Counted from the first letter of the stretch, positions 27,597 to 36,389 are shown. The stretch is 37,202 bases of DNA from Acidocella sp. (GCF_028687955.1 NZ_JAQTZC010000014.1:1-37202); one strand, 5' to 3'. Notes: generated from the letters alone by a model not told the origin. A program made the numbers and translations.

Positions 27597-28469
27597 ATGT
27601 TGGTTATTTTTAATCCGGTAGCGGGGCGCAGGCGGGCGGCAGCACTTTGGCGTGTGCTGGATCTGCTGATCGAAAACGGGGTTATGGTGGAGGTGGCCGA
27701 GACCCGCCATGCCGGGCATGCGACCGTGCTGGCGCGCGCTGCGGCGTGCGAGGGGCGGGCCATGGTGGTGGCGGCCGGAGGAGACGGCACGATTGCGGAG
27801 GTCGTGAACGGTCTGCTGGGCAGCAATACGGCGCTGGGGGTGATCCCGCTGGGCACGGCGAATGTACTGGCCAAGGAATATGCTCTTTCCACCAACCCGC
27901 GCGGCATTGCCAACGCCCTGGCCTACCAGCGGACCCGGATGCTTTGGCCGGGTGTGGCCAAGGTTGGGGGGCAGGACCATGTCTTTGTGCAGATGGTGGG
28001 ACTGGGGTTTGACGGCGCGGTCGTGCAGGGGCTGCCGCCGCTGCTCAAGCGTGCCATCGGCCGGGGGGCGTATGTGTGGCAGTCGTTGTGGGAGTCGGTG
28101 GCGTACGGCTTCCCAAAGTTGCGGCTGCGCGTTGATGGCCGGGATTATGAGGCGGCCAGCGTGGTGGTGACCAAGGGGCGGCTCTATGGCGGGCCATATA
28201 TGCTGGCGCCCAATGCCGCCTCCACGGCGCCGGGTTTTCAGGTGGCGCTGTTCGAGACACCGGGAACATTGGCGGCCTTGCTCACAGGCGCGGCACTGCC
28301 GCTGGGGTTGCTGCCGCGCTGTCCGGGGGTGCGGGTGATCGCGGGCAGCCATATTGATTTTTTGCCGGAGAATGGCGCGATCATGGCGCAATCCGACGGG
28401 GATGCCCTGGAGGGCACGCCGGCCTGTATTGTGGATGCCAGCTGCCCGATTGCGTTGATCGTGGGGTAG
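27597..28469 (+). CDS. Diacylglycerol kinase-family (DagK_cat) lipid kinase
   Basis: 290 aa from ATG 27597 (GTG 27594 adds one residue; GGGA lies upstream). NPVAGRRR at the N-terminus, the nucleotide site [29 protein letters not shown] and a second-domain [13 protein letters not shown] show the DAGK/YegS/sphingosine-kinase fold. It phosphorylates a lipid alcohol; the substrate is open. It is divergent from the LpxH-like/GT4 pair, which suggests a lipid-related set. Confidence 0.88.
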   Translation: MLVIFNPVAGRRRAAALWRVLDLLIENGVMVEVAETRHAGHATVLARAAACEGRAMVVAAGGDGTIAEVVNGLLGSNTALGVIPLGTANVLAKEYALSTNPRGIANALAYQRTRMLWPGVAKVGGQDHVFVQMVGLGFDGAVVQGLPPLLKRAIGRGAYVWQSLWESVAYGFPKLRLRVDGRDYEAASVVVTKGRLYGGPYMLAPNAASTAPGFQVALFETPGTLAALLTGAALPLGLLPRCPGVRVIAGSHIDFLPENGAIMAQSDGDALEGTPACIVDASCPIALIVG

Positions 28470-28542
28470 GGTTGCGGCACAGGGGTTGAGGCCGCTCCGG
28501 CGAAGGGATAAGGGGGGGGCGCAAATTCACGGAGACCAAAAT

Positions 28543-29523
28543 ATGAAAACCCCCGTTCGCGTTGCCGTTACCGGTGCTGCTGGTCAGATTGGTTATGCTA
28601 TCCTGTTCCGCATCGCCAATGGCGATCTGCTTGGCAAGGACCAGCCGGTTATCCTGCATCTGCTCGACCTGCCGGTGGCGCAGAAGGCGCTGAACGGTGT
28701 GATCATGGAACTGAAGGATTGCGCCTTCCCGCTGCTGGCCGGCGTGGTGCCGAGCGATGACCCGAATGTGGCGTTCAAGGATGTCGATATCGCTATTCTC
28801 ATCGGCTCGCGCCCGCGCGGCCCCGGCATGGAGCGCCGCGACCTGCTGGCCGCCAATGCCGAGATCTTCAAGGTGCAGGGCAAGGCGCTCAACGATGTCG
28901 CCAAGCGCTCGGTTAAAGTGTTGGTTGTGGGCAATCCGGCCAATACCAATGCTTATATCGCCATGAAGTCGGCGCCGGGCCTGCCCAAGAGCGCGTTCAC
29001 CGCGATGCTGCGGCTTGACCATAACCGTGCGGTCTCGATGCTGGCGGAAAAGGCCGGGGTTGCGGTTGCGGATATCGAGAAGGTGGCGGTGTGGGGCAAT
29101 CATTCGCCCACTATGTATGCCGATTACCGCTTTGCCGCGGTGGGGGGCGAGTCGCTCGCCGCCAAGATCAACGATGAGACCTGGTATCGTGAGACCTACC
29201 TCGGCGCTGTCGGCAAGCGTGGCGCCGCCATCATCGAGGCGCGCGGCCTGTCTTCGGCCGCTTCCGCCGCCAATGCCGCGATCGACCATGTGCGTGATTG
29301 GGTGCTGGGCACCAAAGGCAAATGGGTTTCCATGGGCATTCCCTCCGATGGCTCCTACGGCGTGCCGGAGGATGTGATGTTCGGCGTGCCTGTTATCTGC
29401 GAGGGTGGGGCGTATAAGCGGGTTGAAGGTCTGCCTGTCGATGAATTCTCTAAGGGCCGGATTCAACACACGTTGAACGAGCTGCTGGAAGAACGTGAGG
29501 CGGTTGCCGCGCTGCTCGGCTAG
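28543..29523 (+). CDS. mdh: Malate dehydrogenase (cytosolic-type, two-domain)
   Basis: 326 aa from ATG 28543; GGAG lies 9 nt upstream, and the earlier in-frame codon at 28486 has no such site. It interconverts malate and oxaloacetate in the TCA cycle. [19 protein letters not shown] is the NAD-binding start typical of the cytosolic/NADP-MDH-like branch, [15 protein letters not shown] the mobile loop and [11 protein letters not shown] the catalytic His. It is followed by a strong terminator. Confidence 0.96.
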   Translation: MKTPVRVAVTGAAGQIGYAILFRIANGDLLGKDQPVILHLLDLPVAQKALNGVIMELKDCAFPLLAGVVPSDDPNVAFKDVDIAILIGSRPRGPGMERRDLLAANAEIFKVQGKALNDVAKRSVKVLVVGNPANTNAYIAMKSAPGLPKSAFTAMLRLDHNRAVSMLAEKAGVAVADIEKVAVWGNHSPTMYADYRFAAVGGESLAAKINDETWYRETYLGAVGKRGAAIIEARGLSSAASAANAAIDHVRDWVLGTKGKWVSMGIPSDGSYGVPEDVMFGVPVICEGGAYKRVEGLPVDEFSKGRIQHTLNELLEEREAVAALLG

Positions 29524-29528
29524 TATCT

Positions 29529-29546
29529 TGCGTCATTCATGACGCA
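29529..29546. promoter_or_regulatory. Inverted repeat TGCGTCAT-TC-ATGACGCA
   Basis: An 8-bp perfect inverted repeat with a 2-bp spacer starts 6 nt after the mdh stop codon, upstream of the Ehr-type operon. It could be an operator for that operon or part of the mdh transcript end. Confidence 0.35.
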
Positions 29547-29553
29547 GGGTACT

Positions 29554-29580
29554 GCGCGCGGGCTGGTGGGCGGCGCGCGC
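29554..29580. repeat. Isolated GC-rich core related to the 127-bp repeat
   Basis: GCGCGCGGGCTGGTGGGCGG followed by CGCGCGC matches the middle hairpin of copies A and B (141-170, 19372-19401) with small deletions, without the flanking palindromes. Like the other copies it lies just after a gene end. Confidence 0.55.
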
Positions 29581-29592
29581 TGATATGACTGG

Positions 29593-29627
29593 AAAAGGCC
29601 AGGGGATTGATCTCCTGGCCTTTTTTT
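29593..29627 (+). terminator. Rho-independent terminator after mdh
   Basis: AAAAGGCCAGGGGA pairs with TCTCCTGGCCTTTT (one G-U), followed by a continuous T run. A strong intrinsic terminator. It leaves only about 25-30 nt before the start of the hyfB-like gene. Confidence 0.85.
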
Positions 29628-29656
29628 AATGAAGGCCGGTTGCCTGGGATGTGGGT

Positions 29657-31363
29657 ATGCGCCTTCCGGCGCGCAGGCTGGTTTGCTATGGCTTGGTTGT
29701 GGGTAATTCCTTTGCTTTGATGTTTGGTTTGCCGGGGCAGGGGATGCATTTGCGCCTTGATGCCTTGTCCGTGCTGTTTCTGTGCATTCTCGTGCCGCAG
29801 ATTGTGGCCAGCGCGCTGGCCGAGCGGCGGGGGTCCATCGCGTTCTGGGTGTTTGCGGGCGCCATGGTCCTCACGCTTCTGGCGGGTGATGCGTTCACGC
29901 TGATTTTTGGCTTCGAGCTGATGAGCGCGGCTTCGTGGCTGCTGGTGCTGCGCGGCGATGCCAGGCCGGCGACTCTGTATGCCGGCATGGCGATGTTTTC
30001 CGCCGCTTGTTTGATCCCGGCGGTGTTTCTGCCTGCGAGCTCACTCGCGTTTATGCTGGTGTTGCTGGGCGCTGGCGCCAAGGCGGGGCTGGCGCCATTG
30101 CATTTCTGGCTGCCGCGCGCGCATCCAGCGCCGCCTGCCGGGGTTTCTGCTTTGATGTCCGGCGGGATGGTGAAGGTCTCGCTCTATATCCTCATTCGCT
30201 ACGGTTTTATTGAGTTCGGCGCGGCGGCGCAGCCCTGGTGGGGTTCGGTGCTGATCGTCGCTGGGGCGGCTTCGGTGTTGATCGGTGCGCTGCGGGCCAT
30301 GCTCGAGGTTGAGCTGAAGACCATGCTGGCCTGTTCGACGGTTGAGCATGTTGGGTTGATCGCGGTTGGGTTGGGGATTGCGCTGCGGGCGAAGGCTATG
30401 GGCAACCTGGATCTGGCGTCGCTCGCGCTGCAGGGGGCTTTGCTTTGCGCGGTGGCGCATGGGTTATTCAAGCCGATGCTGTTCCTGGGGGCTGGGGCGG
30501 TAAAGAAGGCGACGGGGACAACGTCGCTGGATTGGCTAGGCGGGCTGATGCGCGGCATGCCGCGGTTGGGCCTGCTGATGCTGGCGGGCGCCGCTGGGAT
30601 GGCGGCGCTGCCGCTGGGGCCGGGGTTTGCGCCGGAGTTTTTGCTGCTGCATGCCGTGATCAAGGCCGCCGCCACGGGTGGGATTCTGGCGCGGATCGGC
30701 TTTACGGCCCTGCTGGCGGGATTGGGCTTGAGCGCCGCGCTGGCGCTGGGCGCCGTAGTGCGGTTGATCGGCATAGGTTTTCTGGGGCGCCCGCGCAGCC
30801 TGCACGCCGCCGCCGCCGGGGATGCCAATCGTGCGACGCTGGCCGGTATGGGGTTTTTGGCGGCTCTTTGCGTGCCGGTGGCGCTGCTGCCGGGTGTGGT
30901 GCTGGGCATGATGGAGCCGGTTATCCAGCTGTTGGCGCCCAATTCCGCCCCAGCGCCGCTCAGCTATGCGCCGCTGTCGCTGTTTTTGTTGCTGGCGGCC
31001 GCGGCCGCCGCCGCGTTTTTTGGGCTGCGCCGCTTTGCGGTGCGCGGCACCCGCGAGGTGCCGGCCTGGACATGCGGATTTGGCAGCCCGCCGGCGTGGT
31101 TGCCCTTTGGCGATCCGCTGACCCAACCCAGTGCCACCGGGTTTGCCGAGCCGGTCCGCCGCGCCATCGCGCGCGGGGTGCTGGCGCCGCAGGGCGTTGA
31201 CCCGGCGGAGGCTTATCTGTTGTTCCCCTTGTCGCAAGTGAGCCTGCGGCTGACGCGGGTGGCGGAGCATATTCGCCGCTCCACCATACGCCAGCGGCTT
31301 GCTTTCGTGTTTGTGGCGCTGGTGATGTTTTTGCTGGCGCTGGGGCTGAGTGAGGGGGGCTGA
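29657..31363 (+). CDS. hyfB: Hydrogenase-4 subunit B-like (NuoL/Mrp antiporter-type) subunit of an Ehr complex
   Basis: 568 aa from ATG 29657 (GTG 29651 is an alternative; neither has a strong ribosome site). It is very hydrophobic with many predicted helices. The proton-channel region GAGAKAGLAPLHFWLPRAHP near residues 139-158, with its key Lys, and VEHVGLIAVGLG further on, are shared with NuoL/M/N and HyfB. The C-terminal domain (WTCGFGSPPAWLPFGDP, then a terminal helix) is typical of HyfB. The N-terminus is shorter than in E. coli HyfB. It is the first gene of a six-gene operon; its TGA overlaps the next start. Confidence 0.85.
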   Translation: MRLPARRLVCYGLVVGNSFALMFGLPGQGMHLRLDALSVLFLCILVPQIVASALAERRGSIAFWVFAGAMVLTLLAGDAFTLIFGFELMSAASWLLVLRGDARPATLYAGMAMFSAACLIPAVFLPASSLAFMLVLLGAGAKAGLAPLHFWLPRAHPAPPAGVSALMSGGMVKVSLYILIRYGFIEFGAAAQPWWGSVLIVAGAASVLIGALRAMLEVELKTMLACSTVEHVGLIAVGLGIALRAKAMGNLDLASLALQGALLCAVAHGLFKPMLFLGAGAVKKATGTTSLDWLGGLMRGMPRLGLLMLAGAAGMAALPLGPGFAPEFLLLHAVIKAAATGGILARIGFTALLAGLGLSAALALGAVVRLIGIGFLGRPRSLHAAAAGDANRATLAGMGFLAALCVPVALLPGVVLGMMEPVIQLLAPNSAPAPLSYAPLSLFLLLAAAAAAAFFGLRRFAVRGTREVPAWTCGFGSPPAWLPFGDPLTQPSATGFAEPVRRAIARGVLAPQGVDPAEAYLLFPLSQVSLRLTRVAEHIRRSTIRQRLAFVFVALVMFLLALGLSEGG

Positions 31364-32325
31364 TGGGGATGTTCCTGCTCCGCCTGGTGGCGACTCTACT
31401 GCATATCGGCTTGGTGTTTGCTCTGGCGCCGTTGTTGATGGGGCTGGTGACCAAGCTGCGGGCGCGGCTGCTTGGGCGGCGGGGGCCGCCGGTGGTGCAG
31501 CCATACCGCAACCTGCGCCGGTTGCTGCATAAGACCACGCTGGTGCCGGACACCGCGACCGATCTGTATCCCATCTGGCCATTTGTATGCTTTACCGCCA
31601 CGGCCGGGGCGGCAATGCTGGTGCCGGGGTTTTCGCTCGGGCTGCTGACCGCCAACGTTGGCGATTTTATTACGTTGATCGGTCTGTTTGCGCTGGCGCG
31701 TGGCGCGACCATGCTGGCGGGGATGGAGTCGGGCTTTGGTTTTGGCGGGGCGGCGGCCGCGCGCGAGGCGCTGTTTAGCGTGTTCGCGGAGGCGGCCCTG
31801 CTGGTGATCCTGATTAGCTTCGTGCTGATTGCTCATTCGCCCACGGTGGATGGGGTGGCGGCGGCGTTCCGGAACGGGCAACTGGGCATTTCAGTTTCGC
31901 TGGGCTTTGCACTGGCAGCCATGCTGGCCGTGGCGCTGACTGAAACGGGGCGGATTCCAGCGGATAATCCCGCCGGGCATCTGGAACTCGCCATGGTGCA
32001 TGAGGCGATGCTGCTGGAGTATTCCGGGCGGTTTCTGCTGTTGTTCGAATATGCGGCGATGCTGCGGCTGATGGTATGGATGTGCTTGATCGGCACGGTG
32101 TTTTTTCCTTTCGGCATGGCGCGCGCGGGGGAGATTCTCACCTGGCCGGGCGGACTGGTGCTGTGGGCGGGGAAACTGGGCGCGATGGCGGTGGTGCTCT
32201 CGCTGTTTGAGATCGGCACGGCCAAGATGCGGGTCTTCCGGGTGCCGGAATTTTTGGGCGTGGCGGTGTTGCTCGGCGTGCTCGCCGGGGTGTTTTTATT
32301 CGTGGCGGCGAGGATTGGTGGATGA
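31363..32325 (+). CDS. hyfC: HyfC/HycD-like (NuoH-type) membrane subunit of an Ehr complex
   Basis: 320 aa, about eight helices. The NuoH/HyfC signatures are present: QPYRNLRRLLHKTTLVP near residue 46 and ADNPAGHLELAMVHEAMLLE near residue 199, the acidic cytoplasmic loop at the junction with the hydrophilic subunits. In complex I and group 4 hydrogenases this subunit links redox chemistry to the ion path. Start overlaps the hyfB stop (TGATG); the stop overlaps the next gene by ATGA. Confidence 0.9.
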   Translation: MGMFLLRLVATLLHIGLVFALAPLLMGLVTKLRARLLGRRGPPVVQPYRNLRRLLHKTTLVPDTATDLYPIWPFVCFTATAGAAMLVPGFSLGLLTANVGDFITLIGLFALARGATMLAGMESGFGFGGAAAAREALFSVFAEAALLVILISFVLIAHSPTVDGVAAAFRNGQLGISVSLGFALAAMLAVALTETGRIPADNPAGHLELAMVHEAMLLEYSGRFLLLFEYAAMLRLMVWMCLIGTVFFPFGMARAGEILTWPGGLVLWAGKLGAMAVVLSLFEIGTAKMRVFRVPEFLGVAVLLGVLAGVFLFVAARIGG

Positions 32326-32981
32326 ATCTGGATTATCCGCTGGCGCATCTGATGGGTGGGGTGATCCTGATGTGCGCGTTCTCGATGCTCTCCCAACGCC
32401 GGCTTGCGGCGATGATCACGCTGTATCAGGTGCAGGCACTCACCCTCTCCGCCGCGGCGTTCTGGCAAGGATTCGCGCAAGGGGCGGGGGATCTCTACCT
32501 CACCGGCCTCATCACCCTCGTCATCAAGGGTATTTTGCTGCCCATGGGCATGCGCCAGATCGTGCAGCGGTTCAACATGGTCCGCGCCGTGGAAACCGCC
32601 GTGCCGGTCGGGTTCTCGATGATTCTGGGGGTTGGGTTGATTGGCATTGCGGTGCTGGTGGTGTTGCCGACGACGGTAAGCGCGGTTTCGCTCACGCGCG
32701 AGGATCTGGCGATTTCGCTCTCGGTCGTGTTGCTAGGCCTGCTGGTGATGACGCTGCGGCGCAATGCCATCGCGCAGGTGATCGGATTTCTTTCCACTGA
32801 GAACGGGCTGGTGCTGGCGGCCACCGGCATGCCGGGGATGCCGTTTGTCGCCGAGCTTTCAGTGGCGTTGCTGGTGCTGCTGGCTTTCCTGGTGATCGGC
32901 GTGTTTCTGTTTCGAATCCGCGAGCATTTTGACACGCTGGATCTGGTGGGCATCGAGGAAATCGAGAGGCGCGGACGATGA
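32322..32981 (+). CDS. hyfE: HyfE-like (NuoK-related) membrane subunit
   Basis: 219 aa of mostly helices. HLMGGVILMCAFSMLSQRRLAAMI, VLLGLLVMTLRRNAIAQVIGF and STENGLVLAATGMPGMPF are HyfE-like, with the NuoK-related portion in the C-terminal half. It overlaps both neighbours by 4 bp. It is a structural membrane subunit of the ion-translocating arm. Confidence 0.85.
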   Translation: MNLDYPLAHLMGGVILMCAFSMLSQRRLAAMITLYQVQALTLSAAAFWQGFAQGAGDLYLTGLITLVIKGILLPMGMRQIVQRFNMVRAVETAVPVGFSMILGVGLIGIAVLVVLPTTVSAVSLTREDLAISLSVVLLGLLVMTLRRNAIAQVIGFLSTENGLVLAATGMPGMPFVAELSVALLVLLAFLVIGVFLFRIREHFDTLDLVGIEEIERRGR

Positions 32982-34432
32982 ACCTTTGTTTGCCGGCGGT
33001 GTTTTTGCCGTTGCTGGCGGCGCCCGCGATTGGAGTGTTTGGCACGCGCGCGCAGGGGGCGCTGGCGAATTTGGCGCTGAACGTGATTGTGTTCGGGTTT
33101 ACGGTTGGTGTGTTTTTCGAGCCTGGGAGCGGGCTGATCCATGCCGATGATCTGGGGATGATCTTTGGCGCTCTCACCAGTTTTGTTTGCATGACCACGG
33201 CGCTCAGTAATCTTGGTTTTGTATGGAGCGGCAACGAGGTGCTCAGCTTGCGGCGCTGGCGGGTGTATCATGCGATGTGCCAGGTGGTGCTGGGGAGCAC
33301 GCTGCTGGGGCTTTACGCTGATAATATCGGGCTGCTGTGGGTTGCGGTGGAGGGGGCGACGATTGCCGCGACGGTGGGGGTGAGTCTCTCGCGCACGGCT
33401 TCGGCGCTGGAGGCCGCGTGGAAATATTTCATCCTCGGCGGCGTGGGCATCGCGCTGGCGCTGTTTGGCACCATGCTGGTTTATTTGGCGGCGCAGCCGG
33501 CGCTGGGGCCTGGGCTGGCGGCGATGAGTTTTACCGCGCTTGGCGCGCATGCCACGAAACTGGACGGTTCGCTGCTGACGCTGGCGTTTGTGTTTCTGCT
33601 GTTCGGCTATGGCACCAAGGCGGCGCTGGTGCCGCTGCATGGCTGGTTGCCCGATGCCTATGCCGAGGGGCCGATACCGCTGACCACGGCGCTGAGCACG
33701 TTGATGCTGAATGTCGCGCTGATCGCAATTTTACGGTTCCGGCATTTGATGCAGGCGAATTTTGCCGGCGGCGGCGGGGCGTTGCAGCCGGGGGTGTTTT
33801 TGCTGACGCTGGGGTTGGCCTCGCTGCTGCTCACCGCTTTTTCGCTCTCGCGGCGGCGTGATGCGCGGCGGTTTTTTGGTTTCTCGTCCATTGAGCATTC
33901 GGGAATCGCGGTGTTTGCTTTTGGCATTGGCGGCCCGGCGGCGATTTTTGGCGGGCTGCTGCATATGCTGGTGCACACGCTGATAAAATCGGCGCTGTTT
34001 CAGGCGTTGATGCGCGGGGCGGCGCTGCGCGGCTCGGCGGCGCCAGGAAATTATAGCTTCTCGCATCTGCGCGGCATGATCCACAGCAATAAATATCTCG
34101 GCTGGCTGCTCGGCGGTTGCGTTTTTGCGCTGACAGGCCTGCCGCCGTCTGGTTTGTTCGCCAGCGAGTTCATCATCATCAGCCAGACCATTCAGCGCGA
34201 TCCTTATGTGTCGCTGCCGCTTGGCCTGGGGCTTGTTTTATGCGCGGTGGCGATCATCCGCCATGTCGGCCCGCTGGTGTTTGGCCATGCGCCGCCGCAT
34301 ACGAAGCACCAGAAGGCGGGGGTTGGCATTAATTTGGCCGGGTTGCAGCTGGCGCTGGGGTTTGGCATTGCCTTTGCCATGCCGTGGTTTCTGCTGAACG
34401 CGCTTTCCTCTGTCGCGGCGGCGCTGCAATGA
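32978..34432 (+). CDS. hyfF: HyfF-like (NuoM/N antiporter-type) subunit
   Basis: 484 aa with about 13-14 helices. LFGYGTKAALVPLHGWLPDA near residues 207-226 contains the conserved TM7 Lys, FSSIEHSGIAVFAFG the following channel motif, and GLPPSGLFASEFIII the next block. It is a second ion-translocating antiporter-like subunit. It overlaps hyfE and hyfG-like genes by 4 bp each. Confidence 0.88.
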   Translation: MNLCLPAVFLPLLAAPAIGVFGTRAQGALANLALNVIVFGFTVGVFFEPGSGLIHADDLGMIFGALTSFVCMTTALSNLGFVWSGNEVLSLRRWRVYHAMCQVVLGSTLLGLYADNIGLLWVAVEGATIAATVGVSLSRTASALEAAWKYFILGGVGIALALFGTMLVYLAAQPALGPGLAAMSFTALGAHATKLDGSLLTLAFVFLLFGYGTKAALVPLHGWLPDAYAEGPIPLTTALSTLMLNVALIAILRFRHLMQANFAGGGGALQPGVFLLTLGLASLLLTAFSLSRRRDARRFFGFSSIEHSGIAVFAFGIGGPAAIFGGLLHMLVHTLIKSALFQALMRGAALRGSAAPGNYSFSHLRGMIHSNKYLGWLLGGCVFALTGLPPSGLFASEFIIISQTIQRDPYVSLPLGLGLVLCAVAIIRHVGPLVFGHAPPHTKHQKAGVGINLAGLQLALGFGIAFAMPWFLLNALSSVAAALQ

Positions 34433-35796
34433 AGCTGCTCTCAGCGCAGGATTGGCAGGCGTACCCTGGAAAATTCATCGCCCTGTGGACGGATGCGCAG
34501 TTTGCCTATGCGCTTTACCAGCCGGCGGAGCTGGTGGCGACGCCGCTGGTGGAGGGCGCTTATCCGGCGCTGCGCCATAAAGGGGCGGCGTGGTTTCAAC
34601 GCCTGGCGTATGACAGCCATGGCCATAATGCCATCGGGGCGGCGGACACGCGCCCGGCGATCGAACATTTCCGCAGCGCGGACGGGACGGCGCCCTGGCC
34701 GGAGTTTGCCAGCCCTGGCGGAGAGGGGGTTCATCAGGTCGCCGTTGGGCCGATCCATGCCGCGATCATTGAGCCGGGGCATTTCCGCTTCTCGCTGCGC
34801 GGTGAGGAGGTGCTAAAGCTTGAGGCGCGGCTGGGGTATTCCCACAAAGGCACGCTGGCGCTGATGCGCGGGAAATCGCCACGGCTGGCGGCCCGCTTCG
34901 CTGCCCGGATTTCAGGCGATGCCACGGTTGCCCACAGCATTGCCTTCGCGCATGCGGCCGAGGCCGCGCTGGGAATGACGCCGCCGCCGCGCGCGGTTTA
35001 TTTGCGCGCGATCATGGCGGAGTTGGAGCGTCTGGCGAACCATGGCAGCGATGTTGGGATGATCGCAGGAGATGCGGGGTTCTCATTCCTGGATGCGCGC
35101 TTCGCCTTGCACCGCGAGGCGCTGTGCGAGGCCGCGCGGGTGGCGTTCGGGCACCGGCTGATGATGGACATGGTGATACCCGGCGGTGTCGCGGGGGATA
35201 CCTCCTCTGGCGGCGCGACCGCGATTTTAGCCGCCCTACTGGCATTGGAGAGCGAGCTTCCCAGTCTGACGCGCGTGTTCGAGGATTATGCCAGCTTGCA
35301 GGACCGGGTGGTGGGGACCGGCATTGTTTCGCCCGCTTTGGCGGCGGCCTATGCCGCGGGTGGGTTTACCGGGCGGGCCGCCGGGCAGAACCATGACGCG
35401 CGGGTTTCCCCCGGCTATGCGCCTTATGAACATTTTGGCTTGGAGGTTCCTGTTGAGCAGGATGGCGATGTGGTGGCGCGCATCCGCATCCGGCTGGCTG
35501 AAATGACCGAGAGCATCCGCCTGATCCGCGATATGCTGGCCAATTTACCCGATACCGTGATCGCGATAGCGCCGCCTTCGGGCAGCGGCAGCGGGCTTGG
35601 CGTGGCGGAGAGCTTCAGGGGGCCTGTGTGGCACTGGTTGCGCATAGAAGCGGGTACGATCAGCGATGTGTTTGTCGCCGATGCGAGCACGCTGCAATGG
35701 CCGTTGGTGGAGTTCGCCGCCGCCACCGGGATTCTTGCGGATTTCCCGCTGATCAATAAATCCATCAATGCCTCCTACTCGGGAGTGGATCTGTAA
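34429..35796 (+). CDS. hyfG: HyfG/HycE-like large subunit lacking the Ni-Fe ligands (Ehr type)
   Basis: 455 aa. Residues 1-90 resemble the NuoC-like domain of HycE; the rest is the large-subunit (NuoD-like) domain with VGPIHAAIIEPGHFR (residues 106-120) and LGYSHKGTLALM. In HycE the first cysteine pair lies in RVCGICGFAHS; here the same place reads RISGDATVAHS, so Ser162 and Ala165 replace the cysteines. The C-terminal DPCxxC region reads NASYSGVDL (Ser449, Gly452). All four Ni-Fe ligands are therefore missing and the protein cannot be a hydrogenase. This defines an energy-converting hydrogenase-related (Ehr) complex. The C-terminus also lacks the extension cut off by maturation peptidases. 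Start ATG 34429 overlaps hyfF. Confidence 0.9.
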   Translation: MKLLSAQDWQAYPGKFIALWTDAQFAYALYQPAELVATPLVEGAYPALRHKGAAWFQRLAYDSHGHNAIGAADTRPAIEHFRSADGTAPWPEFASPGGEGVHQVAVGPIHAAIIEPGHFRFSLRGEEVLKLEARLGYSHKGTLALMRGKSPRLAARFAARISGDATVAHSIAFAHAAEAALGMTPPPRAVYLRAIMAELERLANHGSDVGMIAGDAGFSFLDARFALHREALCEAARVAFGHRLMMDMVIPGGVAGDTSSGGATAILAALLALESELPSLTRVFEDYASLQDRVVGTGIVSPALAAAYAAGGFTGRAAGQNHDARVSPGYAPYEHFGLEVPVEQDGDVVARIRIRLAEMTESIRLIRDMLANLPDTVIAIAPPSGSGSGLGVAESFRGPVWHWLRIEAGTISDVFVADASTLQWPLVEFAAATGILADFPLINKSINASYSGVDL

Positions 35797-36341
35797 TGGT
35801 GTGGAAAACCCTCCTGCAGCACTGTATCTCTCAGCCGGCCGCGCCGCGCAGGCAGGACCCCGCCGCCGTTGCCGCGTTGCGCCAGAGGCTTGCCGCTGCA
35901 GGGCATGAAAAACTTGGGCGTAGCCTCGCTATCCGCCATGTTGCCGCAGGCAGCTGCAATGGCTGCGAGCTGGAACTGCGGGCGACGCAGAACCTGATTT
36001 ATGACCTGACGCAATACGGGCTGAGCTTTACGCCCAGCCCGCGGCATGCGGATGTGCTGCTGATAACCGGCGTTGCCGGAGACAACATGATCGCCGCGGC
36101 GCGCCAGGCACGCGAGGCGATGGCTGATCCGGTGCTCGTGCTCGCCATGGGGGATTGCGCGGTGGATGGCGGGGTTTTTAAGGGCTCGCCGGCCATTGCC
36201 GGTGGAGCGGAGGCGATTATGCCGGTGGATCTGTTTGTTCCGGGCTGCCCGCCGGCCCCGGCGCAGATTATCGAAGGGCTGCTGGCCTTGCTTGAGGTGA
36301 ATGACATTCTCCCAGCCAGGCCGGTGAGGGGGCCGAGGTAG
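35796..36341 (+). CDS. hyfI: HyfI/HycG-like (NuoB-type) iron-sulfur small subunit
   Basis: 181 aa. All four cysteines for a proximal [4Fe-4S] cluster are kept: Cys54 and Cys57 (GSCNGCELEL), Cys121 (MGDCAVDGGVFKG) and Cys151 (VPGCPPAPAQII). So the complex retains at least one redox centre although its partner lost the Ni-Fe site. ATG overlaps the previous stop (TAATG). No ferredoxin-like (HyfH/NuoI) gene follows; a terminator and the converging ppa gene end the operon. Confidence 0.92.
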   Translation: MVWKTLLQHCISQPAAPRRQDPAAVAALRQRLAAAGHEKLGRSLAIRHVAAGSCNGCELELRATQNLIYDLTQYGLSFTPSPRHADVLLITGVAGDNMIAAARQAREAMADPVLVLAMGDCAVDGGVFKGSPAIAGGAEAIMPVDLFVPGCPPAPAQIIEGLLALLEVNDILPARPVRGPR

Positions 36342-36343
36342 AC

Positions 36344-36368
36344 ACCAGGGGACAGCGCGCCCCCTGGT
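36344..36368. terminator. Bidirectional terminator between the Ehr operon and ppa
   Basis: ACCAGGGG (36344-36351) pairs with CCCCTGGT (36361-36368) between two converging stop codons. No long T-tract is seen. Confidence 0.55.
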
Positions 36369-36389
36369 CTGGTTCGCGGGTTGCCGGTG

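Noticed and set aside
34429-36341. Active group 4 [NiFe] hydrogenase
   Set aside because: All four cysteines needed for the Ni-Fe site are replaced, and there is no C-terminal extension or maturation gene.
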